39,154 bases of DNA from Chloroflexota bacterium (GTDB taxonomy: Bacteria > Chloroflexota > Anaerolineae > Anaerolineales > Villigracilaceae): assembly GCA_023459215.1 (NCBI GenBank), contig JAEWVF010000037.1:1-39154 (forward strand), in the 5' to 3' direction. Numbering within the stretch: position 1 is the stretch's first letter; each line of letters starts with the position of its first letter. The notes beneath the pieces are model-generated. The model saw only the letters and a list, made by a program, of their open reading frames with translations, did no database searches and was not told the DNA's origin. The translations under genes were made by a program, and so were the position numbers. Below are positions 30,332-38,440 of the stretch, piece after piece.

Positions 30332-31915
30332 ATGTTGCCAGTCCTGAAATCCTTTTTTGACAAGAATCGCAATCTCATCCCGTTGATGTCGACGGCCCTG
30401 TTGGCCTTGACCGCTTATGCCGTCGGCGCTTACTTTTTTGTCGGGATGCGCAATCCGCAGGTTTTTTTCAACCTATTCCGCAATAGCGCCCACCTGCTCA
30501 TCAGCGGGGTTGGGATGACCTTTGTCATTCTGACCGGCGGCATCGATTTGTCGGTCAGCGGCGTGGTGGCGCTGACCACCGTCGCCACGGCGGTGCTGCT
30601 GCGTGAGGGGATGAACCCCTGGCTGGTCATCACCCTGATGCTGCTGATGGGGATGTCGCTGGGCGCGGTCATGGGCGCTTTTATCGTCAAGTTGAAGGTC
30701 CAGCCGTTTATTGCCACCCTGGCCGGGATGTGGTTTGCGCGCGGCATGTGCTTTTTTATCAGCGATAACGCCGTTACCATTGACAACCCGATTTTTCAAA
30801 TCCTGGGTAAAACCAAAATCCTGATTCCTGGCTTGATGGAATTGGCGGTGCAACAAGGCACACCGGCGCCGTATATCTCCATCCCGGTTGCGATTTCTTT
30901 CCTGCTCTTGCTGGTTGCCATCTATGTCGCTCACTACACCCGTTTTGGACGCACAGTCTATGCGATTGGCGGCAACGAAGGCCGTAATGAACATTCTGCC
31001 CGCCTGATGGGGCTGCCGGTCGAACAAACCAAGATGCTGGTTTATACCTTCAACGGATTCTGCTCGGCCCTGGCCGGGTTATGCTTCAGCCTGTTCGTTT
31101 TTTCGGGGCACGGCCTGTACGCGCCCGGTTTCGAACTGGATGTGATTGCCTCGGTGGTGATGGGCGGCACGATGCTGACGGGCGGCTCCGGCTATGTTTT
31201 CGGGACGCTGTTCGGTGTCCTGGTGCTGGCTGTGACCCAGGCGTTGATCCAGTTTATCGGTTCGCTCAGTTCATGGTGGACGAAAATCGTGATCGGCGTC
31301 TTAACCCTGGCCTTTATTGGCGTCCAGACTGTTCTGGCGAATCGCAAGTCCGGCCGCCAGGCAGCGCTAACGCCGCAAGCCGCCCGCCGCCGACGATTGC
31401 AACTGGCCTTTGGCTTGGGCGCAGTGGCGGTTTTCGCGGCATCCGGGCTGATTTATGGCTGGCAGGCGGGCCAGGCAAACGTTGCGGCCACCCCTGAAGC
31501 GCAATGTCAGGTAGCGCCTTTCCGCGAAGCGGAAGCCTCCACGCTCGTACAGGAAGGAGCTGTGATTGTTTACCATCGCACAGCCGGCCCGGATTGCGTT
31601 GATGAGTTGTACGCCATTTATCCCGACGGTCGTGTTACCGGCAGCGCGGGCGGAGAATTGGTTGAAAAACAGGTATCCACTGATGAAGTTGACCGCCTGC
31701 TGGTTGCCATCAGCGTTGAGCATGGCTGGTTTACGGGTGACATTTACAGCACCTATCTGAATCCTTGCCGCCAGTGCTATGCCCATTACATCGATATTTC
31801 TTACGATGGTCAGCAAAAGGCTGTCACCGGCGTCGATGGCACGACTGCCATGCCTCCTGGTTATGCCTTTGCTCTGGCTGAGATCAGACCGCTGCTCCCG
31901 GTTGTCAACCCTTAG
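30332..31915 (+). CDS. yjfF: YjfF-like sugar permease fused to an extra helix and extracytoplasmic domain
   Basis: A 527-residue protein, about 200 longer than E. coli YjfF. Residues 1-336 are the permease: SGVGMTFVILTGGIDLSVSGV, KVQPFIATLAGMWFARGM, YAIGGNEGRNEHSARLMGL and VVMGGTMLTGGSGYVFGT. A strongly basic cytoplasmic stretch (339-356, ending ARRRRLQ) leads into an added transmembrane helix (about 358-377). The last 150 residues should therefore lie outside the membrane. That domain has VIVYHRTAGPDC, LYAIYPDGRV, a CRQC pair (C479, C482), further Cys at 392 and 422, and a TGVDGTTAMPPGY segment; I do not recognise it firmly, although lipoprotein-like beta domains of Chloroflexota look similar. 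No stop or start context suggests two genes. The adjacent downstream lipoprotein may be a partner. Confidence 0.88.
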   Translation: MLPVLKSFFDKNRNLIPLMSTALLALTAYAVGAYFFVGMRNPQVFFNLFRNSAHLLISGVGMTFVILTGGIDLSVSGVVALTTVATAVLLREGMNPWLVITLMLLMGMSLGAVMGAFIVKLKVQPFIATLAGMWFARGMCFFISDNAVTIDNPIFQILGKTKILIPGLMELAVQQGTPAPYISIPVAISFLLLLVAIYVAHYTRFGRTVYAIGGNEGRNEHSARLMGLPVEQTKMLVYTFNGFCSALAGLCFSLFVFSGHGLYAPGFELDVIASVVMGGTMLTGGSGYVFGTLFGVLVLAVTQALIQFIGSLSSWWTKIVIGVLTLAFIGVQTVLANRKSGRQAALTPQAARRRRLQLAFGLGAVAVFAASGLIYGWQAGQANVAATPEAQCQVAPFREAEASTLVQEGAVIVYHRTAGPDCVDELYAIYPDGRVTGSAGGELVEKQVSTDEVDRLLVAISVEHGWFTGDIYSTYLNPCRQCYAHYIDISYDGQQKAVTGVDGTTAMPPGYAFALAEIRPLLPVVNP

Positions 31916-31927
31916 GAGACTTGATAA

Positions 31928-32857
31928 ATGAAACTAACCAGAATTTTATTCCTGGCGCTGCTGGTTCATGCCCTTCTTGCTTCGGCCTGTGTTTACATCG
32001 TTTTGCCAGATGGCATTGAGACTCCCCAACTTGCCGAGGAAGACCAGGCTTTGCGAGTCTGGAGTGCTTTTGTAACTTCGGTTGGCGAATCGCCCTCGGG
32101 AGATTTGCGCATCGACATCACCATACGCAACGATACCGGCGATTGGAGCACGATGCGGGCTGTCGATGCCAAACCGGCCGTGCTGACCAGTGAGGGCAAA
32201 TCCAGCCAATGTGAAACCGTTTTTATCGGCACGGGTGGCCATCGCCTCGCCCCTGGGTTCCAGATGCGCGGTTATACCGCCGGAACCAAATCTGCGCCGG
32301 AAACACAGCTTTTGTATGTCGAGTGCAAAGGCGCCAAAATGACCGCCGGCGCAACGCTGACCATCGACTATGTCAGTTTTCAGGGTGAGTTGGACGATTA
32401 CAAGCCGGAAGAAAATGAAACCAGCGGCACATTGGAACTTAATCTGGATGAAGTTGTTGAGGGTTTAACCTATCCGGTTGCCGAGCCTGTCGAGGGTTTG
32501 ATTCTTCCGGTCAACACCGGGATTACCGGCCTGAGTGATAATGTGGTTACTTTGCTCGACGCCCAGCGCACCGATAGTGGATTACTGTTTTCTTGGCAGA
32601 ATTTCAACCCGACCAAGTTCGCCCTCAAAACCCACATCGGGACGCCTCCCGTGATTGGCGCGGACGGCATCATCTATGGCCTTTACGAGACCCTGGATAT
32701 TGCTTCTGTCCCCGTCACCCCTGCCAACGAAAACATGCAATGGGAAACCGAGGTCGCCGTGCCACAGGATGTTACCGGTTTTTACATCCTGCTGAGTGTT
32801 GAGTCGAAAAAGCCGCGCACCTACTTGAATTATGTTATCGATATAAGTGGGAAATAG
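31928..32857 (+). CDS. Lipoprotein of unknown function, beta-rich
   Basis: A 309-residue lipoprotein: signal peptide MKLTRILFLALLVHALLASAC with the acylated Cys21, then a soluble part without recognised catalytic motifs. It has strand-like alternations such as DLRIDITIRNDTGDWSTMRAV, a Cys pair about 38 residues apart (SQCETVF and VECKGAKM), and TLTIDYVSFQG, resembling DUF4352-like immunoglobulin-fold accessory domains. A second such domain may lie in residues 195-305. AGGAG overlaps the stop of the permease fusion gene, so it is the last gene of the sugar importer unit. A role in sensing or scaffolding at the outer membrane face is a guess. Two inverted repeats follow its stop. Confidence 0.75.
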   Translation: MKLTRILFLALLVHALLASACVYIVLPDGIETPQLAEEDQALRVWSAFVTSVGESPSGDLRIDITIRNDTGDWSTMRAVDAKPAVLTSEGKSSQCETVFIGTGGHRLAPGFQMRGYTAGTKSAPETQLLYVECKGAKMTAGATLTIDYVSFQGELDDYKPEENETSGTLELNLDEVVEGLTYPVAEPVEGLILPVNTGITGLSDNVVTLLDAQRTDSGLLFSWQNFNPTKFALKTHIGTPPVIGADGIIYGLYETLDIASVPVTPANENMQWETEVAVPQDVTGFYILLSVESKKPRTYLNYVIDISGK

Positions 32858-32869
32858 GCAAAAAAAAAC

Positions 32870-32893
32870 GGGAGTATGGTTTACCATACTCCC
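32870..32893 (-). terminator. Hairpin with A/T tract, terminator for minus-strand transcripts
   Basis: GGGAGTATGG and CCATACTCCC form a perfect 10-bp stem with a TTTA loop. Nine A precede it on the plus strand, which read as a T-run after the stem on the minus strand. It should end transcription coming from the glycosyltransferase-like gene. Confidence 0.7.
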
Positions 32894-32910
32894 ATCAGCA
32901 AACGATAACG

Positions 32911-32943
32911 AACTTGCCCGGTGCCTGAATAACCGGGCAAGTT
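32911..32943 (+). terminator. Probable terminator for the sugar transport operon
   Basis: AACTTGCCCGGT and ACCGGGCAAGTT form a perfect 12-bp stem with a nine-base loop, followed by TCGTTTC. The weak T-run makes termination plausible but not certain. From here to about 33068 I see no gene or clear signal. Confidence 0.55.
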
Positions 32944-33108
32944 TCGTTTCAGGAAAATATCTTCATCGCGATCGCGGGTTTTGAAAACATAGACAAGGAC
33001 GATGAGTAGCGGGGCATCCAGCCTGGTTTGTTTCTTTGCCAGCGCAGTGTGGATGTCATTTCATGTGGTTAGCTTGGCGTCCAGTAGAAAATGAACCGGG
33101 CCAGCAGG

Positions 33109-34134
33109 CTAATGAGCGTCAGGGGCGGGATGATTGCGCTCATCTGCTTGAAGGTCGTCTTTTCCATCTAAAAAGAGCAGCGGAATAATCGGGGCGGCCC
33201 AGGCCGGGTATTGAGAGTAAAGCACCGAGTTGTAATCGATGAAAACCGCCATGACGATGAAGGTAATGAGAAATCTATTTTTGGGTTTGGTGAAAGCCAG
33301 CAAGTAAATTGCTGCCAATAAGCCCAGCATGAAAATCCTGGCGGTTAATCCCTCCAAGCCAAACAGGGCGTCGATTGAGGGCACGCCGAATTGGTTGGAT
33401 GCCAGGCGTGTTGCGGAGAAGAGCACCGACTTGACAAATCCTTCCCAATTCCATACCAGGAAGGGTAGGCTGGAAAGCAGAGGAACGCTGGCGATTACAA
33501 TCCCTGCCAGGAGTGTTTGCCGGATGCGATTCTTCTCGGCTTGCTGCCAGCTCCAAACCAGGAAAAGCGGAGCCAGAAAAATGCCGATTTGTTTGAATCC
33601 GAGCGCTAGGCTGAAGAGGAACAGGGCAAGCCATTTTTTGCGCGGGAAAATGATAACGGCCAGGAGCGAGAAAAAGATTGGAATGAAATCGAACGTTTGC
33701 ATCTCGACAATTTTCAACGTCCAGCGCCCGAACAACCAGAAACCGGCCCCGAAAACTCCAAGCCATTCCATGTTTCTTTGCGCCAACGCTGCGTAAATCA
33801 GGAATCCAATTCCCAGGCCGAAGGCGAGAAATATCGGCTTCCAGAATCCCATCCACTTTTCAAGAGAACGCAGCCCCATTTTTTGGCTGAGATAGGAGAG
33901 TTCGTAGAAAACCGGAAAATAAGTGGCATATTTCTGGTTTTCGCGCATGTTGCCGTCCAAAATGCGCGCGTAGGGGTTTTTCCCTTCCGTTAAGCGTTTC
34001 CCCTCAACATAGGAATAGTAAATATCCTGTCCTTCCAGGTTGGATTCGGGCAGCGAATAATAAACCCGGCGGGCAACGAATAACAGTATCGCAACGGCCA
34101 GGAGTGATAACCCAAGTGAGATAAATCGTGTCAT
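33109..34134 (-). CDS. Glycosyltransferase-like membrane protein (GT87/DUF2029 type), C-terminus probably frameshifted
   Basis: A 341-residue multi-pass membrane protein. The N-terminal helix (about 5-22) is followed by the periplasmic-loop acidic motif GQDIYYSY, which in polyprenyl-phosphate-sugar-dependent glycosyltransferases of the GT-C fold holds the catalytic Asp; KNPYA and FPVFYELSY are typical of the family. At least eight further helices follow. The last 16 or so residues (DDLQADERNHPAPDAH) are hydrophilic and unlike a family C-terminus. Read with one A fewer in the AAAA run at 33160-33163, the frame continues as KTTFKQMSAIIPPLTL, then another membrane segment, to a TAA at 33069. So the gene may be frameshifted or contain a sequence error. 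It lies 45 bases behind the FAD subunit gene. Confidence 0.7.
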   Translation of the reverse strand: MTRFISLGLSLLAVAILLFVARRVYYSLPESNLEGQDIYYSYVEGKRLTEGKNPYARILDGNMRENQKYATYFPVFYELSYLSQKMGLRSLEKWMGFWKPIFLAFGLGIGFLIYAALAQRNMEWLGVFGAGFWLFGRWTLKIVEMQTFDFIPIFFSLLAVIIFPRKKWLALFLFSLALGFKQIGIFLAPLFLVWSWQQAEKNRIRQTLLAGIVIASVPLLSSLPFLVWNWEGFVKSVLFSATRLASNQFGVPSIDALFGLEGLTARIFMLGLLAAIYLLAFTKPKNRFLITFIVMAVFIDYNSVLYSQYPAWAAPIIPLLFLDGKDDLQADERNHPAPDAH

Positions 34135-34179
34135 GTTGTTTCCGCGGCGTGAGGGTTGATACGTGCCATGTGCGTGCGG

Positions 34180-34923
34180 TTATCCAATCTTTTCCAGGCA
34201 GCGTTTGGCCAGGGTGGCAGCCACATCCATACGATATTCTGCGCTGGCCCATGGGTCGACTGCTTCATGGAAGGTGTTTTTCGCCGCCGCATCCAGCCCA
34301 TCGGATTCGGTGCCGTCCATTGCCAGTAGCGGGATTTTTCCGTAGCCGCCGAGAGCCAACCGGGTGCGGCCGCTGGCCCACTGAACAAGTCCGGCTGCAA
34401 CGATGGGCAAATCCGCCGGGGTGCGCGCAACCTGTTCGTAGGCGGATTTGGCATTGAGCGGAATATCGATTTGCGTGATCAGACCCTTGGGGCGCAGCGC
34501 CCAATACTCGGCCAGGCCAATCAGGCTGGTCTGGTCGGCGATCACGGTCAGTTTGGCATCCAGGGCCAGCATCATCGTAGCAAAGGCCGAACGCCCGTCG
34601 CAGGCGACCAGCGTCCCGGCTACGGTGGCGAGGTTGCGGATGTTCAGGGTCGCTTCCTGCCGGATAGCTTCACCCAGGGCCTCGGGGATGTGGGCGCTTT
34701 CCAGCAATTCTTGCAAGGTGACGGTTGCCCCGATTTCCAGGGCGTGGCCCTTTTTGTGGAGTTGGTTCAATTTCAGCGCCTGCAAATCAACGACCGAAAT
34801 ATCCTGGTTTTTATAGGCGGATGAGTTGAGCAGGGTGCCGCCGCCCAGGGCCAGGGTGGCGGGCAACTTAAGCAAATTGAGGGCTTCTTCAAGGGTCTGG
34901 GGACGGTGATAATTGGTAATCAT
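34180..34923 (-). CDS. FAD-binding (medium) subunit of xanthine/CO dehydrogenase family, orphan
   Basis: A 247-residue protein matching the FAD_binding_5 domain of molybdenum hydroxylases. It has YHRPQTLEEALNLL at the N-terminus, the flavin-binding ALGGGTLLN loop, DLQALKLNQ, LEIGATVTLQELL, and a second flavin segment NIRNLATVAGTLV followed by SAFATMMLALDAKL. The C-terminal CO_deh_flav_C region is short, making the protein about 40 residues smaller than usual. In active enzymes it passes electrons between FAD and a 2Fe-2S subunit, with a molybdopterin subunit doing catalysis, but neither partner is encoded nearby. It overlaps the upstream membrane protein gene as ATGA. The partners may lie elsewhere, or it may be a flavoprotein with another role. 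Confidence 0.85.
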   Translation of the reverse strand: MITNYHRPQTLEEALNLLKLPATLALGGGTLLNSSAYKNQDISVVDLQALKLNQLHKKGHALEIGATVTLQELLESAHIPEALGEAIRQEATLNIRNLATVAGTLVACDGRSAFATMMLALDAKLTVIADQTSLIGLAEYWALRPKGLITQIDIPLNAKSAYEQVARTPADLPIVAAGLVQWASGRTRLALGGYGKIPLLAMDGTESDGLDAAAKNTFHEAVDPWASAEYRMDVAATLAKRCLEKIG

Positions 34924-37130
34924 GGCAAATCCTCCGCGACAATTATAGTTCTTCTGTGGCTATTCGACAAAAAAACCACATAAACTCCGCTGATAATGAG
35001 AATAAGCCAGCTTAGCGTAATGATTTGTAAAGGCAAAAAGCCTGAAAGTATATATCTCCAAAATGAAACGCTAATGGTCAGCGGCATAAAAATTTTATAG
35101 GCTATGCTAAATATTAACATGGACCAGACTGTCATTGGCTTACGAATGCTACTCGATAACAATGCAGTAAGGCACAACAAGATCCAACCCGGATAGATCA
35201 GGAAATACCAGGCATCGGCTACTTGATGAGCTGCCCGTTGAATATGGATAAACATGGGGATAACCAGAATATCCAGGTCGAAAAACTCACTTCCTTTGTA
35301 CCTGCGTGTCTCGCCGGGTAAAGGGTATGTTATCTTTATGGGTAATTCAGGCTGCAATCCCTTATCGTACTTTAAAAAAAGAAGCTCAATTGTTTTTTTA
35401 GGGTTTTTCTGGATCGAATCCAGGGCTGCGGTTTTTATCACGTTGATGGCTTGGTTGCTCTCGTATCCGGCTTCCATGAAACTTTCGAAAATTTCTCTAC
35501 TGGTTGCAACCCCTTTTTTGTCGGTGATGTATGGTGGATATTGCTCTGAAACTCTCCGAATTTCTTGGATGGCGCTGGAATCTTGGTCTGAAAAGGAACC
35601 GATGCTTGCATCGCCGTAATAAACCCAGCCGTCATAGAGCACCTGACCCATGTAATCGCTCATGCCAAAAAAGCCATGATATTTGAGGTTGTGATATGAC
35701 CACCACAGAACGGGTATACAGGCCAGGAAAATAGAGATGCCGATGGGGGTGATTATTCGTTTTGCTTCGATCTGACCTTCGGAAATCCAGCGTTGCCACC
35801 CGGAAATGAGTAGCGCCAAAGCCCCTATCCCAATCAAGGCAATGTTTTCAGAACGCAACATCGAAGCAAATGATGCTGCCAGCATCATTGAAATCATCCA
35901 GGGCAATTTCATTTTTTCGATTGCAGAAATTAGCAATGTAAAAAAAAGGAGTACCAAAAAGATATTGGGGATTTCGGTCATCGGAAGGTTGGTGTAGAAA
36001 AAAATATCTGGTGAATTTGCGATGACCAATCCGCTTACCACTGCAATTGAACGCTTTTTGCTTACCTGCCAGCCTAATCGGTAATAAAGAGGAATGCATG
36101 CAAGCGCAATCAGGTGTAACAAGATTTTTACTCCCCAAGGATTTTTGCCAAAAAGCCAGAGCATTGGAGCGAATAATAATGTTGAGCCTACTCCATAATT
36201 GCTTGATACACCTTGTAAATTCCCATTTTCTACCAGATGAACTGCACCTTTTAAATAGGCTGGGCTATCTGGATTGAGGGTGAGCGGCACGGCGAGCATG
36301 TTAATTAAATGAAAAACAAAACCGACAACAATTAGAATGATGATATCGGTACGCATCCAGGCGTGTTCTTTTTTGCCTTGCGCCGGGGCGGATTGTGATA
36401 TCTGCCCGATTTCTTGTAAGAGTAAAAGCACAAAGGCAAGCAAGCCGAAGGTGATGACATCGGCGAGTACCAGCATGGCAATAAATAGCCAGCCAGGCAG
36501 GTTGCGATAATCTGAGACCAGGCGTGTCTTTACCTGGCCGTTGCTATCGTTGGCGAGTTCTACTTGGACGGCAGGTTGACGGTTAAGCGTGACTTCAGCC
36601 GAGCCGCCCTGCGGGTATTTCAGAAACAAGGCAGTGACAGGCTTATTAGCGGGCGATTTGAAAGACACCGACAGCGGCTTCGAACTGGATGTGGCAAAAT
36701 ATATCCCGCCCTCTTCTCGCCAGTTGCTTTCGATGGCTGCTTTTTGAAGATGAATAATTTGAAAATTGCCCTTGATTTCTATTAAGCCAACCTGTCCGTT
36801 TAAGGGCGTGATTGTAATCGTTTGGAAAACATCTGGTACGTGGTAGATTCGCCAGGCAATAAAGGCGCTAACTATCCCTGCCACAAGGAATAAGAGTAGT
36901 AAGCGCCTTTTCGGTATTTTGTCCAAGTGTTGCGCTAGTTTACCTGTAATAAAAGCGAAAACCACAACAAAGATGGGGGCTAATAACATTAATGTCAGCA
37001 GCATCCACAGCGCAGGTAATTCCCAGAAATTGAATGTATGGTGAGCGATTCCGAAAAATAAAAAAATCCCTGCCAGTGTGTATGCCAGCCAGAGTTTGAT
37101 GTTGTTGATGTTGGTTTTTATGGTTTTCAT
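34920..37130 (-). CDS. Large GT-C type glycosyltransferase-like membrane protein, AT-rich
   Basis: A 736-residue multi-pass membrane protein. Three helices at the N-terminus (about 12-110) precede a periplasmic beta-rich insert (115-215). A further helix and a GT39/ArnT-like core follow, with the catalytic-type acidic loop LTLNPDSPAYLKGAVHLVENG (D at NPDSP) and FYTNLPMTEIPNIFLVL. A second extracytoplasmic loop holds YDGWVYYGDASIGSF. Helices near the end close the protein. Such enzymes transfer sugars from polyprenyl phosphate onto lipids, proteins or glycans outside the membrane; donor and acceptor are unknown. The gene is clearly AT-richer than its neighbours, as surface-glycan genes acquired by transfer often are. 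Its last bases overlap the FAD subunit start. Confidence 0.78.
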   Translation of the reverse strand: MKTIKTNINNIKLWLAYTLAGIFLFFGIAHHTFNFWELPALWMLLTLMLLAPIFVVVFAFITGKLAQHLDKIPKRRLLLLFLVAGIVSAFIAWRIYHVPDVFQTITITPLNGQVGLIEIKGNFQIIHLQKAAIESNWREEGGIYFATSSSKPLSVSFKSPANKPVTALFLKYPQGGSAEVTLNRQPAVQVELANDSNGQVKTRLVSDYRNLPGWLFIAMLVLADVITFGLLAFVLLLLQEIGQISQSAPAQGKKEHAWMRTDIIILIVVGFVFHLINMLAVPLTLNPDSPAYLKGAVHLVENGNLQGVSSNYGVGSTLLFAPMLWLFGKNPWGVKILLHLIALACIPLYYRLGWQVSKKRSIAVVSGLVIANSPDIFFYTNLPMTEIPNIFLVLLFFTLLISAIEKMKLPWMISMMLAASFASMLRSENIALIGIGALALLISGWQRWISEGQIEAKRIITPIGISIFLACIPVLWWSYHNLKYHGFFGMSDYMGQVLYDGWVYYGDASIGSFSDQDSSAIQEIRRVSEQYPPYITDKKGVATSREIFESFMEAGYESNQAINVIKTAALDSIQKNPKKTIELLFLKYDKGLQPELPIKITYPLPGETRRYKGSEFFDLDILVIPMFIHIQRAAHQVADAWYFLIYPGWILLCLTALLSSSIRKPMTVWSMLIFSIAYKIFMPLTISVSFWRYILSGFLPLQIITLSWLILIISGVYVVFLSNSHRRTIIVAEDLP

Positions 37131-37194
37131 CGCTTTCTGTTCTTGAGTAAAATCTGTTTTCCCTATCTTTTTTGTTTTTTTCGCTATGAACGGC

Positions 37195-38367
37195 TTACAT
37201 GGTGCGGTTCAGGCGCTGGGCCAGAGGCTGCAAGTGCTTTTCCAGAATTTCCAGGGAGGCGCGGGCCGGGCTTTTGTCGGCTTCATGAACGATGCTGTCC
37301 AGTTCCTGCACCAGTTGGTGTTCGATGGAGCGCCATTCATTGATTGCCGGATAACATCGTCCGTTTTTGCTGATGGTCTGGACGGTGGCATGCAGCGGGT
37401 GGCTGGGCGGATAAAGCGCCTCAAGCGCATCGCGGCGGGCTGGCAGCGAATTCGCCGAACGACAGAATTGGATTGTGTTTTCCGGGCTGGTCAGGAATTT
37501 GACCAGTTCGATGGCCAGCTTTTCGCGCTCGGCTTCACGTTGGGCGTGCTTCCAGATGACCAGACTGTCGCCGCCCACCCAGGGAGTCTGTGAGAGTGGG
37601 GCAAAACCGATTTGCTGGCGCAACTTTTCATCGACCGAACCAAGCATGGTGTTGGCCATACGCACCCCGATAATGGCTGCGCTGGCTTTTCCCTGTTGGA
37701 AGAGCGCCATGCAATCACGGCTGTTCAGGCGGTGCTCAAGCGGAACGGCCCGGTAACTGTCGAGCCAGTTGCACAGGCCATGCAAGGCAGCTGGTTGGTC
37801 GAATACGATTTGCGGGCGGTTGTTATGGCAGATCACCAACTCGCCGCCGCTGCCCCAGACCCACGAGGCAGCAATGTGCAGCATATCGGGGTAGGGGGTG
37901 GGGACGAAGGGGGTCAGCCAGCCAGCGCCCAGTTTTTTGATGGTTTCGAGCATTTCATCCGGGCTGCTGAACGCGCTCACCGGGTCAATCCCCTTTTCGG
38001 CAAAATGGTCTTTGCGGTAGCAGAGCACGAAAGCGTAACTGGTCCAGGGGATCGACCAGCACGGGTGGGGCGTTTCACCCTGCGGAAAAAGCTGTTCGCC
38101 GCCGATGGCTTTTATCTCACCAGCCTTGAACGTGCGGATGGTATTCAAGCCGGTCAGGCTGCTGATCCAGGTATTGCCAATTTGTGAAATATCCGGCCCG
38201 CTGCCGAGCGAAGCAACGCTGATCAGGTCAGACCAGGAGGTCATCCAGTGCATTCGCTTGGTTTTGACGGTGGCGCTCGCTTGCCGGTTGAAAACTTCCA
38301 GCAGTTGCGCGAGCGTATCCAGTTCTTCAAAGTCGCCGTAAAAAGTGGATAGTTCCAGGTTGAGCAT
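37195..38367 (-). CDS. Family-1 solute-binding-type protein without signal peptide
   Basis: A 390-residue protein with the fold signature of sugar-type extracellular solute-binding proteins: LAQLLEVFNRQ, ISQIGNTWIS, WSIPWTSYAFVLCYRKDHFAEKGI, MALFQQGKASAAIIG, TPWVGGDSLVIWKHAQ and a C-terminal helix pair. The N-terminus starts directly at the first beta strand (MLNLELSTFYGDFEEL), with no hydrophobic leader and no lipobox Cys. The ATG at 38367 has GAAGG 12 bases upstream; a TTG at 38376 would add three residues and still no signal. Five cysteines are scattered in it, unusual for an exported receptor. It lies downstream of an ABC ATPase gene in the same direction. It may be a cytoplasmic sensor, or a receptor whose leader was lost. 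Confidence 0.8.
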   Translation of the reverse strand: MLNLELSTFYGDFEELDTLAQLLEVFNRQASATVKTKRMHWMTSWSDLISVASLGSGPDISQIGNTWISSLTGLNTIRTFKAGEIKAIGGEQLFPQGETPHPCWSIPWTSYAFVLCYRKDHFAEKGIDPVSAFSSPDEMLETIKKLGAGWLTPFVPTPYPDMLHIAASWVWGSGGELVICHNNRPQIVFDQPAALHGLCNWLDSYRAVPLEHRLNSRDCMALFQQGKASAAIIGVRMANTMLGSVDEKLRQQIGFAPLSQTPWVGGDSLVIWKHAQREAEREKLAIELVKFLTSPENTIQFCRSANSLPARRDALEALYPPSHPLHATVQTISKNGRCYPAINEWRSIEHQLVQELDSIVHEADKSPARASLEILEKHLQPLAQRLNRTM

Positions 38368-38440
38368 GTGCGCCAATTACCTTCTGTGTCGGTGATCGCA
38401 ATCGCCTGATTTTATAACACTTTTTCGCGCTTGTGTGGAT

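Noticed and set aside
33073..33168. The frame MEKTTFKQMSAIIPP as a separate small membrane protein
   Set aside because: It overlaps the end of the GT87-like gene without a ribosome site and is better explained as that gene's displaced C-terminus.
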